In this document: positions 9,700 to 22,377 of the stretch, piece after piece
Layout: every line of letters begins with the position of its first letter
Numbering within the stretch: position 1 is the stretch's first letter
NCBI GenBank assembly: GCA_029204225.1
Contig: CM055101.1
Location: 3,416,684-3,480,683 of the forward strand
Length of the DNA stretch: 64,000 nt
Direction of reading: 5' to 3'
Origin: Diphasiastrum complanatum
Lineage: Eukaryota; Streptophyta; Lycopodiopsida; Lycopodiales; Lycopodiaceae
Made by a program: the position numbers and the translations under genes
Notes under the pieces: generated by a model
The model's database searches: none
Told to the model about the DNA's origin: nothing
The model's input: only the letters and a program-made list of their open reading frames with translations

Positions 9700-11772
9700 C
9701 TATTCAATCAGTTTTTCTATATTTTCTATATCAGTATTAGGAACTAATAAGGCAACAAATCCTTTTATAATCTCGTCCTCCTCTGTTTCAGGAAGGGCCT
9801 CAATGCCTTTTAAGACAAGAGGAATATCTGCTACAAAATTTCCTTCCAATGTATTAGGAAGGACTTTTATTCCTTTTTTATCATATAAAATAAGATCTGC
9901 ATTTTGAGCAATCTAAAAGGCTATTAAAGCAGGAGCAGCTTCCTTTTGAGGGCCCTCAATTGTAGGTGCAATGCTTACACCGTACCGGGCATAGATTTTG
10001 ACCAACTCTTGCCGAAATCTATATACATCATCAGGAGTATACGGCTCAAGAGTGAACTATCATCACAAAACACGAGAATCAGCAAATTACAAACAATGAT
10101 AGTAAGAAAATATGAATCAGAATGAAATGAACTACAAATGAATAGAATATTACCTTTTCAATATCTATATTCGTTTGTAAATTATACCATTCAAAAAATA
10201 GCTTCGTATTGTACAGGACGAACCATACACAACTAAAAGCGTCTTGTTGCTGTACACACTGCATATATAGAACAAACATTAGTAATATAATAATAGAAAT
10301 TTTATTATTGCTATGACAATACATTTGAATAAAAAAAGAAATACATGCATATTAGAGATAAATTGAATATACCTTGAGAGATTTAATGTTTATCTCTTTA
10401 ATTGAAGTTGCCATTGTCGGTATTTCCCAAACGACATCATGAAGTAGAGAATCAAATTCTCTATGTGTATTTGCAGCTGAATTTAATTTTACACATAGAA
10501 AATCTGATACTCCCTCCTTATTTATCTTTATGAAAAGAATGTTCAGGCTCCAATGCCGACTGCAAGAACCAAAATACAAATATCGACAAACTCATATTTA
10601 TGAAAAAATTATGTTCTTATTAAAGCAATGAAGCATGCAACAATCCTTTCTTATTTTCATATGGAATCAAATAGAATTTCGCCATAGGACTGCACTCGAT
10701 AAAATAGACAGCCTTATCAAAATTGGCTTCTTTTGCCTTTATCGCTCCTATGAAAAATGGACTAACTTAAACTGTACCATGGGAATCGAAACTAATACTA
10801 TTCTGCAAAAAAGAAACTTCGGCCTCTACTATTACATCTGAAATTTCTGAGGTCTTATCTTTTAGCTTGGCACAAAATTTGGGACCTAATCTAAAGCTTC
10901 TACATGTATCTAGAAGAAAAAAATCAAAAAAGTTGTCGAGAAGATCAATTTTGTTAGCTAGGTAGGCCTCGTATTGATTATAATGGTCAGAATAAAAAAA
11001 AAACCTAGGCTGGATCGTATCGAATTCTCACAAAAAGATTATGTACAGGAGCAGAAACAAAAGTGAAAACAATATTTATAGATTTCTCTGTTATTTTGTC
11101 TAGCTCCTCTTGGGTAATCAACACTTATGGTGATGAAACCTGTTGAGGAGCTAGATGATTAACATGAGAAGGGAGGGGTGAAAATTTTCGATCTGAGTCA
11201 GATTCTCTAGCATCTGACTCAGAGCTCAGGAAGACACGGGGTCTCTTGGCCGGGATACATCTAGGAGGAAGGGAAGCAGTTGGCCTTCGAGATCCAGCCT
11301 TCTTGGGGACAAGCTGCTTTCTCTTCCTCCTAGAGGTAGTAGGCACGTTGGTTCTATCCAGAGGCAGGTCTCTGGAGGTGCTGGCATTATCAACATACAA
11401 ACCAGAATATCTGTTCCGAAGCCTTTTGATAATGACGAAATCCTTTGGCATGATGGTGACATGCTTACCATGCACTGCCAAAAGACAAGTATCCTCAAAA
11501 AATTGGGACATAAAATCTTCTGTAGCACCTTGTAATGCCTGCATGGCTGTCACGGCAAAACGAACATTTAGCCCAAGTGACAGAGTGACATTCCGAACAG
11601 ATCGGCCGAATGGAGCTCTAAAGATCAACAATTCAGTTGATCTCTGAAGTTTTCTGATCTCCCTCAGTCAGACTTGCTTCCTGCCATGCCTATGGCCAGT
11701 ACCAAGGGGAACACATGAATGGGATGGCTGTACAGTGGTGATGGCATGGGCGATGGATTTGGTCCTGGCCAT
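9700..11772 (-). pseudogene. Histone H3-fold / Ulp1 protease fusion-like gene, decayed
   Basis: The start ATG is at 11772 (MARTKSIAHA, like the H3 N-terminus). After an in-frame TGA (11670-11668) the same frame reads LREIRKLQRSTELLI, PFGRSVRN, ALQGATEDF, FEDTCLLAVH and VTIMPKDF, an unmistakable H3 fold ending near 11403. A basic linker (SRRKRKQLVPKK, PAKRPR) runs to a TAA at 11127-11125. The frame then continues through EELDKITEKS, followed by a homopolymer frameshift near 11000. Downstream exons 10559-10373, 10258-10154 and 10056-9700 have canonical splice sites in matching phase. They carry RHWSLNIL (catalytic His-Trp) and CVQQQDAFSCVWFVLYN (oxyanion Gln and catalytic Cys six residues apart), diagnostic of Ulp1/C48 proteases. 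The Gly after the Cys is Val. Further stops lie near 10770 and 9915. Whether H3 and protease were one protein or two adjacent genes cannot be settled; the continuous frame favours one. A TATA-like tract at 12084-12095 lies upstream. Confidence 0.75.
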
Positions 11773-12114
11773 CATTCTCAGAAGAAGAAAACTAACAAAA
11801 AGAAGTTTGAACAAAACAAAAGTGGATGAAAACAAAAAAATTTGCGATGAAAGGGTGCTTGAGATCGATACCAAAACTGAATATCAGTTTCAAGCACAAG
11901 ATCTAAACAGATTATTTGAAGAAAAAAAATGTGTGCTCGAAAGCGATATTGCACTACTAGCGGTATCGGACTCGAGCGCACTGTGAGAGGGCGGAAGTTT
12001 GAACGGCGAAAGAGCATGCTTGAGAGCGATATCGGGAGCTAAAAGCGAAAATTTTGTGGAAAAAAATGAAAATTACGAGGACTTATATATATACAAAATT
12101 TTTGCACGTGTGAA

Positions 12115-12585
12115 AGGAATTTGAGGTGTGCTTGAATATAATCCAATAGAATTAAGAGGTGCATGGATCAATGGTCCAATAGGATTAAGAGGTGACAAAG
12201 TGTGGTCCAATCATAGCTAAGCATAGTGGTAGCTCGTGGATCTACTAGTATCATTGTACTCCTCATTTTGGATCTAATTGATTTGGTGATTATGTGGATT
12301 TTGAGTGTCATTGAATTTCTAGCTTTCTTTGTCTACCCGAGAGCTTTGATGGTTTTTCTCTCTCTACCCGAGGAGAGCAGCTTGTTTTTACATAGAATAA
12401 TTTTTGAATACTTCCCACACGTGTGAGTGAGAGTTGGAAGGGATTGAATACATGTAGTAGTGTGTTTTTGCCATAGGATCTAAGATTGATCTTGAATCTC
12501 AATCTAGTCTTGATCTCGGTGCATCTAGACACCTTAGGAGATCACAAAGTACGTGTTGTGGACATCCACACGTGTGCAACCAACA
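12115..12585 (+). repeat. 5' LTR fragment, copia family A copy 1
   Basis: Similar to about 49985-50370 over GTGTGCTTGAATATA..CCAATAG to the end ..CAACA directly before the primer site. The first 340 or so bases of the LTR are missing compared with copy 2. Confidence 0.75.
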
Positions 12586-12598
12586 TGGTATCAGAGCC
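12586..12598 (+). other. Primer-binding site, tRNA-iMet type
   Basis: TGGTATCAGAGCC directly after the LTR end (..CAACA). It is complementary to the 3' end of plant initiator tRNA-Met, the usual copia primer. Confidence 0.9.
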
Positions 12599-13322
12599 TA
12601 CCTAAGGTTACCATGCATTTTGATCCATTTAAGTGAAAACTATTCATCAATCTTGAGCTAGAAATTGTCAAGGCCCATTTTCCTAGCTATCTTGTTCAAT
12701 TTTGGATCAAAAGAGATCAAAAGGACATTGACTGGGTCTGACCTAGTACTGTACGAAATCAGGTGCTCAGGCACATGTGAGGAACATTCAATTTCAGTTT
12801 GGAAGTTCTCTCTCATGCTTGATCCATTTATCTTGCTTGATAGCTTGTTTTGAAGCTATTTTTGTCTAGTTTATGATGCAATCAGTTTCATTCCATTTGG
12901 TTGAGCCAATCAAAAGTTATAAGCTTTTGAAGAGGGTTAGGTGGACACATTTGGTTTGGTCAAGACATTGCTTGGTTGATCCAAAATCACAGTTGTATGC
13001 TTACCAATCTCATCTATATGTGATCTAGGCACTGTTTTGAGATCTTAGCCATTTTGTTTCATGCAATATCATTGTATTTGAGTCAAATTTGGTTTCTTAG
13101 TGTACTTCACACGTGCTAAGAGTGTTTGATCCTAACTTTGCCTATACTCCATCATTTGATGTGAAATAGATCTTGTTTTAGAGAGATTTGTGTAGCTAGT
13201 GAGAATCAATTCACAAATAGTTGCAAGATCTTTCATAGGAGTAAATAGTACTCTATTATTGGATCCTATTGAGAATGTGTAGCAACATTTATTGTTCATC
13301 ATTTGAGTTTTCTTCACTTCAA

Positions 13323-16065
13323 ATGTCTTCAATGGGTTCATCCTTGTTGGAACCAAGTGAAAGATTGTCCACTTCAAACTATTCAATTTGGAAAATGAGG
13401 ATGGAGTCCATCTTGATTCTTCAAGACGTGATGGACATAGTTCTTGGCCTTGAAGAAGAACCACAAGTTCTTCAAGAGGTTCAAAAATACAAAAAGAGAG
13501 CTAGGATGGCTCTCCACTACATTAAGATGAATGTCTCTAATGAGATATTGAGGGAGATAGGTACTTGTACAACAGCCAAAGAAGCTTGGGATTGTCTCAA
13601 GTCTATCTATGAGGCTAAGAATACCTCTAGGCTTCTCACTCTTAGGAATCAAATCTTTCAAAGTAGCCAAAAGAGTGATGAGAGTGCATCTAATTATGTT
13701 TTGAAATTAAAAGATATTCATAGAGAACTTGCTTGTATTGGTGATTCCATCAATCAAAATGAGCTAGTTCAAGTCATTCTCAATGGCTTGAGAAGTGAAT
13801 TTAATAACCTTGTCCAATCCTATGCCCTTAAGGAGGAGCTACCAAGTTTGGAGTCTCTGCAAAGTGTGCTAATTTCAGAAGAATAAAGACAAGAGTACAA
13901 GCTCTCTCTCACTCATAATGATGGCAAAGCTCTCTTTGCCAAGGATAAGCACAAAGGGAGGAGCAAGAACCAACATCAACAATCCTCAAGCAAGGACAAA
14001 GTCAAATCCAAAGACAAAGATGAGGAGGAAGATGATTCCTCTGATGCTTCATCATCCAAGCTCAAGAAGAAGATCAAGTGCTTTTATTGTGGCAAGAAAG
14101 GCCATTATGCCACCAATTGCTTCAAGAAGAAGAATCAACTCAAGCAAGCCAACATTACCAACGAGAAGGAAGTCACTTTTGCAAGTGATGGAGAAGGATC
14201 TCTTATGGTCTCTAGTTTCTCATCTACTCCTTTCAAGAAGGACGCCCTATGGTATATTGATAGTGGAGCCTCTTCACATATGTGTAGCTCCAAGGACTCC
14301 TTCTCTTCTATTACACCTTATGATGGATTCAAGAAATCAATATACACAGCAAATGATTTTGAATGTCCTATTGAAGGCATAGGGAACATTCCCTTGAAGC
14401 TTACATCCTCTAAAGTTCTTTCTCTCTCTAAAGTTCTTTATGTACCTAAGCTTACCAAGAATCTTATTAGTGTTGGCCAATTGCTTGATAATGGCCTTGA
14501 TGTAAAATTCAATGTTGATACTTACACTATCAAGAAGAATGATGAGATACTTGCATTAGGATCTAGATTTGGAGGCATCTATAAACAAGATCCAAATGAG
14601 TATGTGAATGCTTGTAATGTTGCTCTTGTGAACAAGCTCTCTATGGAGGAATTATGTCATAGGAGGTTGGGACATCCCAACTACAAATCCATGCTCTCTA
14701 CGATCAAAGAAGCCAAAGCTATTGGCTTGCCAAAGTCATTCTCCAAGAAGATCAAGCCTTGTGAGGCTTGTGCTATTGCTAAATCTCACAAAAAGCCATT
14801 TACAAGATCTTCTATCAAAAGCAAGCATCCTTTGGAGTTAATCCACTCGGATGTGCATTTCTCATAAACTACAAGCAAGGGAGGAGCCACTTGTTTTGTT
14901 ACTTTCATTGATCATTTCACAAGATTCACTTGGATATATCTTCTTGCTTCTAAATCTATGGTGTTTGATCATTTCCTTATTTTCAAAGCTTATGTAGAGA
15001 AGCAATTCTCATTCAAGATTAAAGCTCTTAGAAGTGATGGATGTGGTGAATACATCTCCAATAAATTTCAAGATTTTTGTGAGCTTGAAGGCATCAAAAG
15101 AGAGTCCTCTTGTGCCTACTCTCCATCTCAAAATGGAGTGGCCGAGAGAAAGAATAGATCTCTATGTGAATGTGCAAAATCTATGAGAATTGAGGCATCT
15201 TTTCCCAAAGATTTTTGGGGAGAAGCCATTAATTGTGCAAATTATATTTGCAATAGGCTCCCACATATAGCTCTTGGAGGAAAGTCACCAAATGAAATCT
15301 TATATTTGAAGAAACCTAAGGTTGATCACCTTAGAGTTTTTGGATGCATATGCTTTGTCCATATTCCCTTGGAAACAAGGAAGAAGGAAGATCCTAGTGC
15401 ATGCAAAGGATCGTGGTTGGATACTCATCCACCAAGAAGGCCTATAGAGTCTTTATACTCTCTACTTCTCAAGTTATTGAAAGTAGAGATGTTGTCTTTC
15501 ATGAAGATCAACACTCATCTTTTGAAGAGGCCGAGATCAAGAAATCTATGGATGCATCACCAATTATTGATTTTGAAGACAATCATGATGTGATGGGGTC
15601 GAGATTTGAAGAAGACTCTCCTCGGATTTTCTCAAAATGAGAGATAGATCCGAGCCTAAGAGGCTCTTATATGTTGACAAAGGCAAACAAGTGGATCTTG
15701 ATTCCACTAATTATGTTTTTTATGTCTCTCATGAAGAGCCAAAGAATGTACAAGAGGCACTCAATACCAAGGAGTGGTATGATGCCATGAAGCAAGAGTA
15801 TGATGCATTGATCACCAACAATACTTGGGAGCTTGCTCAAATCCATGGCCTTGATTATGAGGAGACCTTTGCACCTGTTGCAAAGATGGTGACGATAAGA
15901 ATTCTTATTTCTCTTGCTTGTTTCTTCAAGTGGAAGGTGTTCCAATTAGATGTATCCAATGGTTTTCTAAGTGGTTATCTTGAGGAGGAGATCTATATGG
16001 AACAACCTTAAGGATTTATCAAAGATGAGTCCAAAGTGTGCTTGCTCTTCAAAAGTCTTTATGGA
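13323..16065 (+). pseudogene. Copia gag-pol polyprotein, family A copy 1, broken
   Basis: Start ATG 13323 (MSSMGSSLLEPSERL). Domains in order: gag UBN2-like region (to 13886), CCHC knuckle CFYCGKKGHYATNC near 14080, protease DSGASSHM near 14260, GAG-pre-integrase RRLGHPNYK with CEAC near 14670-14770, and integrase core with HSDVHF, RSDGCGEY and the ERKN glutamate (14850-15160). Reverse transcriptase starts at about 15830 (AKMVTIRIL, FQLDVSNGF). Decay: TAA at 13884, a stop at about 14865, frameshifts near 15400 and 15635, and deletion of the RT block between NNTWEL and GLDYEETFAPVAK (the WVFKIK/YKARLVAKG segment). The middle N of the usual RSDNGGEY motif is changed. Confidence 0.9.
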
Positions 16066-16298
16066 CATCAGTGTAGGACTTGTAATGTATTAGTGAGTGT
16101 TGGCAGATTCTGAATTTGCAGCATTGAGTCCAAATTTGGCTTCAAAAGACATGTAATTTCTTTTGTAAATTCAGTTGTAACTCCAGCTTGGCAATTTAGT
16201 CGAAAGCCGACTTTTTGTGGGTGTGGCCATGTCACCCTATTATAAGTAAATCCTATTCCATGGTATGTGTATTGTAAAAAGTTTAACGACTTTTAGAA

Positions 16299-16342
16299 AT
16301 TCTAAAGGTTGAAAATAGTTTCTAATTCTCAACCTTTAGAAT
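16299..16342. repeat. Perfect 14-bp inverted repeat
   Basis: ATTCTAAAGGTTGA (16299-16312) pairs with TCAACCTTTAGAAT (16329-16342) around a 16-base loop. It could be a MITE relic or small hairpin. No function is evident. Confidence 0.7.
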
Positions 16343-17052
16343 ATTGAAATAGTAAATCACAGTTAGTCTAAAAGATTAAACTTGTACATCGTCTAAAATT
16401 GCACCAAAGTTGTGCATCTTTTGTAATAGTCTCTTGACCAATGTAGGGCTTGCTTGTCCCAAGACCATTAATTATAAATATGAACCACTTTTAGTGGCAA
16501 ATGACACATTGTGATTAAATTTCTATGAGAGTTCTTACAATAGAGCTTGAAAGTAGTATATGATTCAATGATGTTTATGTTTTTTTTAAATATAATTATC
16601 AAATTATGTTGATGTTTATTTTAAATATCAATGTTTATCTTTAAAAGTTGTCTATGTTATTCAGATAAACACTAATTTTAGACATGATTATACTTGATTT
16701 CCCAAAAACATCCACCATAACCCCCTTGATCTAACAATTGGAATGCTAACTTCATCTGAATTATAACTTCAATGTATAATATGATACTCAAAAACCAAAT
16801 TTATTTTGGATTTACAATTATATTAGGTGCTCATAACTATTGGAAAAAAACATCAATAAATTTTAGAAACTAAATTGGGTCTCTGTCTTGTTTGGCTTAT
16901 AGTTTTATTATTGAAATGAGATTTGAACTCGAGAAAATTCCACTTCAACAATTAGTAATTTTTTTATTGTTTTTCTTATCTGGCTCTCTTGGTACCACAT
17001 GTAGAAAATAGTCCTAAATAAATTAAAAAGTCCAAAATTAATTGAGACATTG

Positions 17053-17094
17053 TTATATAGATATAGATATAGATATATATACACACACACACAC

Positions 17095-17134
<40 letters not shown>
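17053..17134. repeat. TA/AC microsatellite
   Basis: Compound (TATAGA)n, (AC)n and (TA)n tract. Confidence 0.95.
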
Positions 17135-17136
<2 letters not shown>

Positions 17137-17227
17137 CTCCGAATCCCACATACTGACATGGATGTAACACTCTCTCTCGCGTTGATATATTGGGGTAAGA
17201 GTATTTGCTCATTCTGACTTTCAATAG

Positions 17228-17230
<3 letters not shown>

Positions 17231-17315
<85 letters not shown>
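17231..17315. repeat. (TC)n microsatellite
   Basis: About 42 uninterrupted TC units. Uninterrupted length suggests recent slippage. Confidence 0.95.
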
Positions 17316-17316
<1 letters not shown>

Positions 17317-17915
17317 ATAGGGATATGTGATTGCTAGATTACTTCATGAAGATTCTAGAAGAAAAGGTATTTATAAAGAAGAAATCATGAAAAGTAAAAG
17401 ATTTATGATATATATAAAAAAGCCAATCAAGGACATGGTGTCGAAGCAAGCATTCAATATACAAAACAATGGTCGACATGAGCTTTTTGAAAATATCAAA
17501 AAGTTGGACTAGAGCAAAGACTTCTTGCAAGTGTTTAGCAAGACATTTCTACAATACATCCTACATGAAGACGTAGCCCAAAGGCATAGACTAAAGATGC
17601 ACATGATCAATTCATATCCAATTTGTTTGAAAGATGTCATATGAAATAGGAACATAAATAACAAAATAACAATAATGTTAAACCAAATAAGATTTGAAAT
17701 AGGATTATTGATAATGTCATGAATATCATTAGTGAATACTCCTTTAAGTTAAGAGTGTTAAAATGAATTATGATTGTATACACATATATCTATAACAAAT
17801 AGTTTAAATGAAATCTACAAGAAGAAAACCTTGGGTCCCTAAAAGTTTCTTCTCTCAGAACGTCATCTTTGATAGTTCTCCCTTAATAAAGAATGTAGTT
17901 TAGTTATTATAAGTT

Positions 17916-18025
<110 letters not shown>

Positions 18026-20115
18026 CTAATAGAAAGCAATGCAAGATAACTTGAGTATAAGTGATCAAGTCACAAAAAACTTTGAATCAAATGAATAATA
18101 GCACATTCCTATAGAAGAAGAATGTAAACTTGCATCTCATTTTATAAATATACTTATTGATGATAAAAAGCTTTCCATCGACTTGAAAGTTACATAGGCT
18201 AATTATATTACATGTCTTTGTGATGTAATTGGAAAAAGAAGTTCTAATAATTATATTGGAACTTGACAAAAAACTAAGAATATATAAGCAAAATATATAC
18301 CAATTCACATTTGAAGAGAGATAGACTCCATGAAGATTGTGAAATAATCTACAAAGCTTTCCAAGGTGATTCTTAAAAGGTCTATAGCATGAATTTAAAT
18401 TATACACGGATCTTCCTAACTAGTTGAATCAATTTTAGTCTCCAAAGGTCTCCAATCGTGTATCTAATCTCAATATACTTTTTGTGTTCATGTATTTACT
18501 TCTATGTGTGAAACCTTAAAACAAGCTTGATCTTTAGTACATCTAAATATTTATCTTAAATATTATAAATTAAAATTAGAATCAATGTCCATGATGGAGT
18601 ATACAAAATTCTACATGACTTTTATGGCTCATAATGATTTCCTTTTTCTAATCATAAATTATTTTCTAGGTTATAGATGATCGATGTACCTAAAAAGAAG
18701 TACATGACAATGTTCTTATCACAACTTATACTAGTTTGGGAAAGAGTAATGAATTTCTTCATTGATTTTCACTATGTGGAATGATATTCTAAGGGACATT
18801 TACTAATGGTAACAGTCATTTATGTTAAGACAATGCCCCACTTACCCGTACATTTGTTATCTTAGATCTTAAAGGTCTTCACCACAAGGACAATAACAAG
18901 GCATATGTTGTACTCGATGTTTATAAACCTAGAGGTGGTTTTGCATCACAAGAAGAAAAGTGCATCTAAAAATTAGACTTGAGCTTTGACATGTAGCCTC
19001 ACATCAACAAGAACATGAGGTATTCAAACAAGGCCATTTGTTAAAGGTAAGTTGAAATTAACTAGCTTTGGATTTGGATAATGTAAGAACAACATTTGAC
19101 ATGGGCCCATTGTCCCACCATTTGCCTCGAATAAGTGAACACCCTAGATTAGAAAACGTCAAGTGGATCTATGCGTAGTGGGCTATCCATTTATTCCACA
19201 TAAGATGCCACCTAAAAGTAAAATGAAGTGGCTTGACCCATTCAAACAAAAGTAGTTGGGGCCATATTCACCCACAAGCTCCCATATGAAACCACTAGAG
19301 GAGCTCTAGTTATCTTTAAAATTTAATGATTATATGTTGGTGTCTAGTTTTTTATAATTTTCAAATACTTTTTGTTCTCTTGAATGTTTTGCTAGTTTGT
19401 GGGCTAATATTTTGCAAAATTTATTTCCAAAGTAATGCCAATGGCAGTCCTCGATTGTCTTTTTTGGAGCAGGAAGTGCTAAATTTTGGCTTATACTCAT
19501 CGAGTGCTATTTGAGTAAGCGAAAACAGTCTGAATTCCTCCAAAGAAGGATTCAACGCGGAAAAAAAATCACCCTATTAAACAAAAGATGAAAGAACAAG
19601 GATCGCTGTAAAATAGGATGAATCTATATATATATCTCGCTATCTTCCATCCTCGTTGCTTCTCGTGCCATTGATAGACATTTGGCTTGCTTATTTTGCA
19701 TTTTCAACTTTGTAAACGCGTAGCTAGCTTGCAATTTGCTTACCTGTCTCGAACTTTGCTTCACGCCAAGCGCATAAAATTTAGTCTGAGGCAACGGGAC
19801 AAGTATTCTCAATGGTATGGAGTAACTACAACAACAAGTATTTATAACACGAGCATCTACCTTACAGTTGCTGTGATCAGTTGCACAGCTTGATTAGTAT
19901 TCTCAATCAGCAGCAACAATAGGTAGATTCAATAAACCGATTCTTTACTCTAGAGTTGGTGTAATAAAAGCTTGACAAAACGCTGAAAAGTATTTCTACT
20001 GAGTTTACTGTCAGCCTGTGTCAGGTGACAGGAATTTTGTTAGAAAACCTCACTTTGTCCGGCAGGATTGATTTGCTTAAACTTGACATAGCTGCAGCGA
20101 ATATTTCTTATCAAA

Positions 20116-21499
20116 ATGTTGAAAGAGCACAGATTGGGAACTGGATCTGATATTCTTCCGAGCATGCTCTTACTATGTCTGGTTATTTCCAGCCTATCGA
20201 CACTAGCAACCCAGAAGTCACTTCCGAACAATGGCTTGACGTTCACCTTTTATGATTCGATTTGTCCACAAGTGGAGCCCGTCGTAAGTAATGTAGTCTC
20301 AACTTTTATTTCGAGTGATGTCACTCTTGGTCCAGCCCTCATTCGCCTGCACTTCCACGACTGCATGACCAGGGTAAGCAGTTGATTTTGGGGGGAAGAG
20401 AGAGAGAGAGACAGAGAGCGCGCAGAATTGAATGCTTGATAAGATGTAAGGTTTCGGCATTGTTGAATTTCCAGGGTTGTGATGGCTCCATATTGCTGAG
20501 TTCAACTGATGGTGGAAAGACTCATCCTGAGAAGGCAGCATCTGTGAGTTTAGGTCTCCGAGGATTCAACGTGATTGAAGCAATCAAAGCACAGCTCGAG
20601 AAAGAATGTCCGGGAAAGGTATCGTGTGCTGATATTGTAGCACTCGCTGCTCGTGATGCGTCAACCATGGTAAGATATGCTTGCATCTACAAACATCTGA
20701 CCATGTCAGTCTACTTCCATCACTTTGTTAACGTTGACGTTGCTGTTGGAATATATCATATAATGGGCAGATCGGAGGCCCGTTCTGGGAGGAGCCCGTT
20801 GGGCGAAGGGATGGATTTTTGTCCAGATCTAAAGATACAGTATCGGTTCCGAAGCCTTCTGACACTGTACGAACTCTCATAGCCAAATTTGCAGCCGCGG
20901 GCCTTAATGTTCAGGATATGGTTGCCTTGTCTGGTCTGCATCCTGATCTTTTACCATAGCTTATCAAGCATTATCTATATTCTATGTACGCCGCTTTGAA
21001 GAATTTCTGGCACGTCTCCAGTTCTAGACTGCTGAATGCAGGCCGTGCATTTATTCACTTTGATATTATGTAACACATCGTTAGAAATGCAGGAATTCAC
21101 ACTATCGGCAGAGCTCACTGCGTTTCGTTTGCTGATCGTCTTGCCAATTTCCACGGAACTCACAGGCCTGATCCAACGTTGAATGGAACACTTGCTTCTT
21201 TCCTGCGAAGCAAGTGCAACGTTCATAAGAACTCGAGAGTCCTGGTCAACAACGACTTTGTCACACCATTGGTTTTCGACAATCAGTACTATCTCAATAT
21301 CCTATCTGGTCAAGTATTGTTTAACTCAGACCAGGAGCTTTTGTCCAGTAAAACAACAAGACCTATAGTGGAAAAATTTGCAGGCGACGCATCTGCCTTC
21401 ACCTCTCAGTTCATAAACTCAATCATAAGGATGGGCAATGCCAACGTTCTTAGAGGCTCCAAAGGAAATATAAGAAAGACATGTGACTCAGTACATTGA
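20116..21499 (+). CDS. Class III secretory peroxidase, four exons
   Basis: Haem peroxidase (plant class III) that oxidises phenolics with H2O2 in the wall or vacuole. Exons 20116-20373, 20475-20669, 20771-20933 and 21093-21499 have GT..AG introns and add up to 1023 bases, 340 residues, the usual family size. An N-terminal hydrophobic stretch ([15 protein letters not shown]) fits a signal peptide; translation could also start at that Met, 17 codons in. Seen: distal RLHFHDC with catalytic Arg and His, [27 protein letters not shown], and proximal HTIGRAHC. All eight conserved cysteines are present (ICP, HDC, GCD, ECP, SCA, AHC, SKC, KTC). Odd point: MTR replaces the common FVQ/FVN between HDC and GCD. 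The three-intron layout is the classic class III pattern. This is the best intact gene in the window. Confidence 0.95.
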
Positions 21500-22189
21500 T
21501 AAGATCACCTTTCCAGCATAACATGTTACGCAAGCATGGAGATCAGAATTTTTGCTGTTTGCCTCTTGTAAATTTTGATTTCTATTATCATGATGCGGAA
21601 ACAGCTATAACTACAGTTTATATTTGCTATCATATTAGACCGATTGACGTCTGTAGGTAATAATCCGTTGGTATGAACCCGTTTTACGTGTATAGACTAA
21701 GAGTCTTGTCTTGGTTTACACCTTTGAGCGTTCTGCGCTCGTTCATATCTGCGTGTGTCCATTTTCTCGTCTACAGGGCAGTTTGCCCATCCTACGCAAT
21801 AAACATCGTAGCTCCACGTTGCTGCACATGTTATCCCTTTGTTCTGTGATCAATATCTCTTTGTTTGCTTCTTTAAAAATGTTCACAATATTAAGAACAT
21901 TCTCTTCTATTGAAAGTTTAATGGCACTAAGTCAGTGCTGTGGAGCTTCTGCAGCAAGTGAAGTGGCACTAATTTTGAAACTAAGGCCCACTTAAAACCT
22001 TTTTAGGATTTATGAACCATCTTTTTTTCTGACCTAGTAGAAAGATCACCTTAAAATTCACGCATACAGGATTGCAAGACAATCCTCTTTGTCTTCCATG
22101 GACTATGAAAAGCTTCAATATGCTTTTAAGTTGTGAGCATTGTTGACGAGCTTCAAGGATCCCATTTAGTGTGTTGAAAAATCAGCTAA
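21500..22189. other. 3' flank of peroxidase, no gene seen
   Basis: Probably 3' untranslated and intergenic DNA. The open frame at 21711-21995 has no motif. No clear polyadenylation signal could be fixed. Confidence 0.4.
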
Positions 22190-22377
22190 CAGTTGCTGAG
22201 CAAGATCAAGATGGGTAAATAAGAGATGGTCCGAGGTTATATTGAACACATCAAACATCTCCAATTAGAATGTGATCCAGAACTGACCCCTCATGATGCC
22301 ATGATCATGAGGTTTTTAGCTGGATTGCCTAAAAGTATCATGTGTGAACTCAAATGGAGGGAGCAATATGTTACTGT
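22190..22377 (+). pseudogene. Retroelement gag-like fragment, left half
   Basis: Reads EMVRGYIEHIKHLQLE, then AMIMRFLAGLPKSI and ELKWREQYVTV, typical of LTR-retroelement gag helices. The frame resumes beyond the inserted copia B at 28857 (HAMDDVVWKGYEESDD) after a TAA. This is the target into which copia B jumped. Confidence 0.6.

Larger units (their letters stand above)
12115..16065 (+). mobile_element. Ty1/copia retroelement, family A copy 1, truncated
   Basis: This element shares its leader, primer site and coding sequence with the copy at 49643-53915. Its left LTR is 5'-truncated at about 12115, where similarity to the other LTR starts inside that LTR. The right side stops abruptly in reverse transcriptase at about 16065 (KSLYG, then unrelated sequence), so the RT C-terminus, RNase H and 3' LTR are missing. 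No target duplication can be tested. Confidence 0.85.

Noticed and set aside
9650-9907. Plus-strand Ser/Phe-rich frame
   Set aside because: Shadow of the last exon of the minus-strand H3/protease gene.
12213-12226. AGCTAAGCATA resembling the palindrome core
   Set aside because: Only one half-site matches, and it lies in a copia LTR, so it is likely chance.
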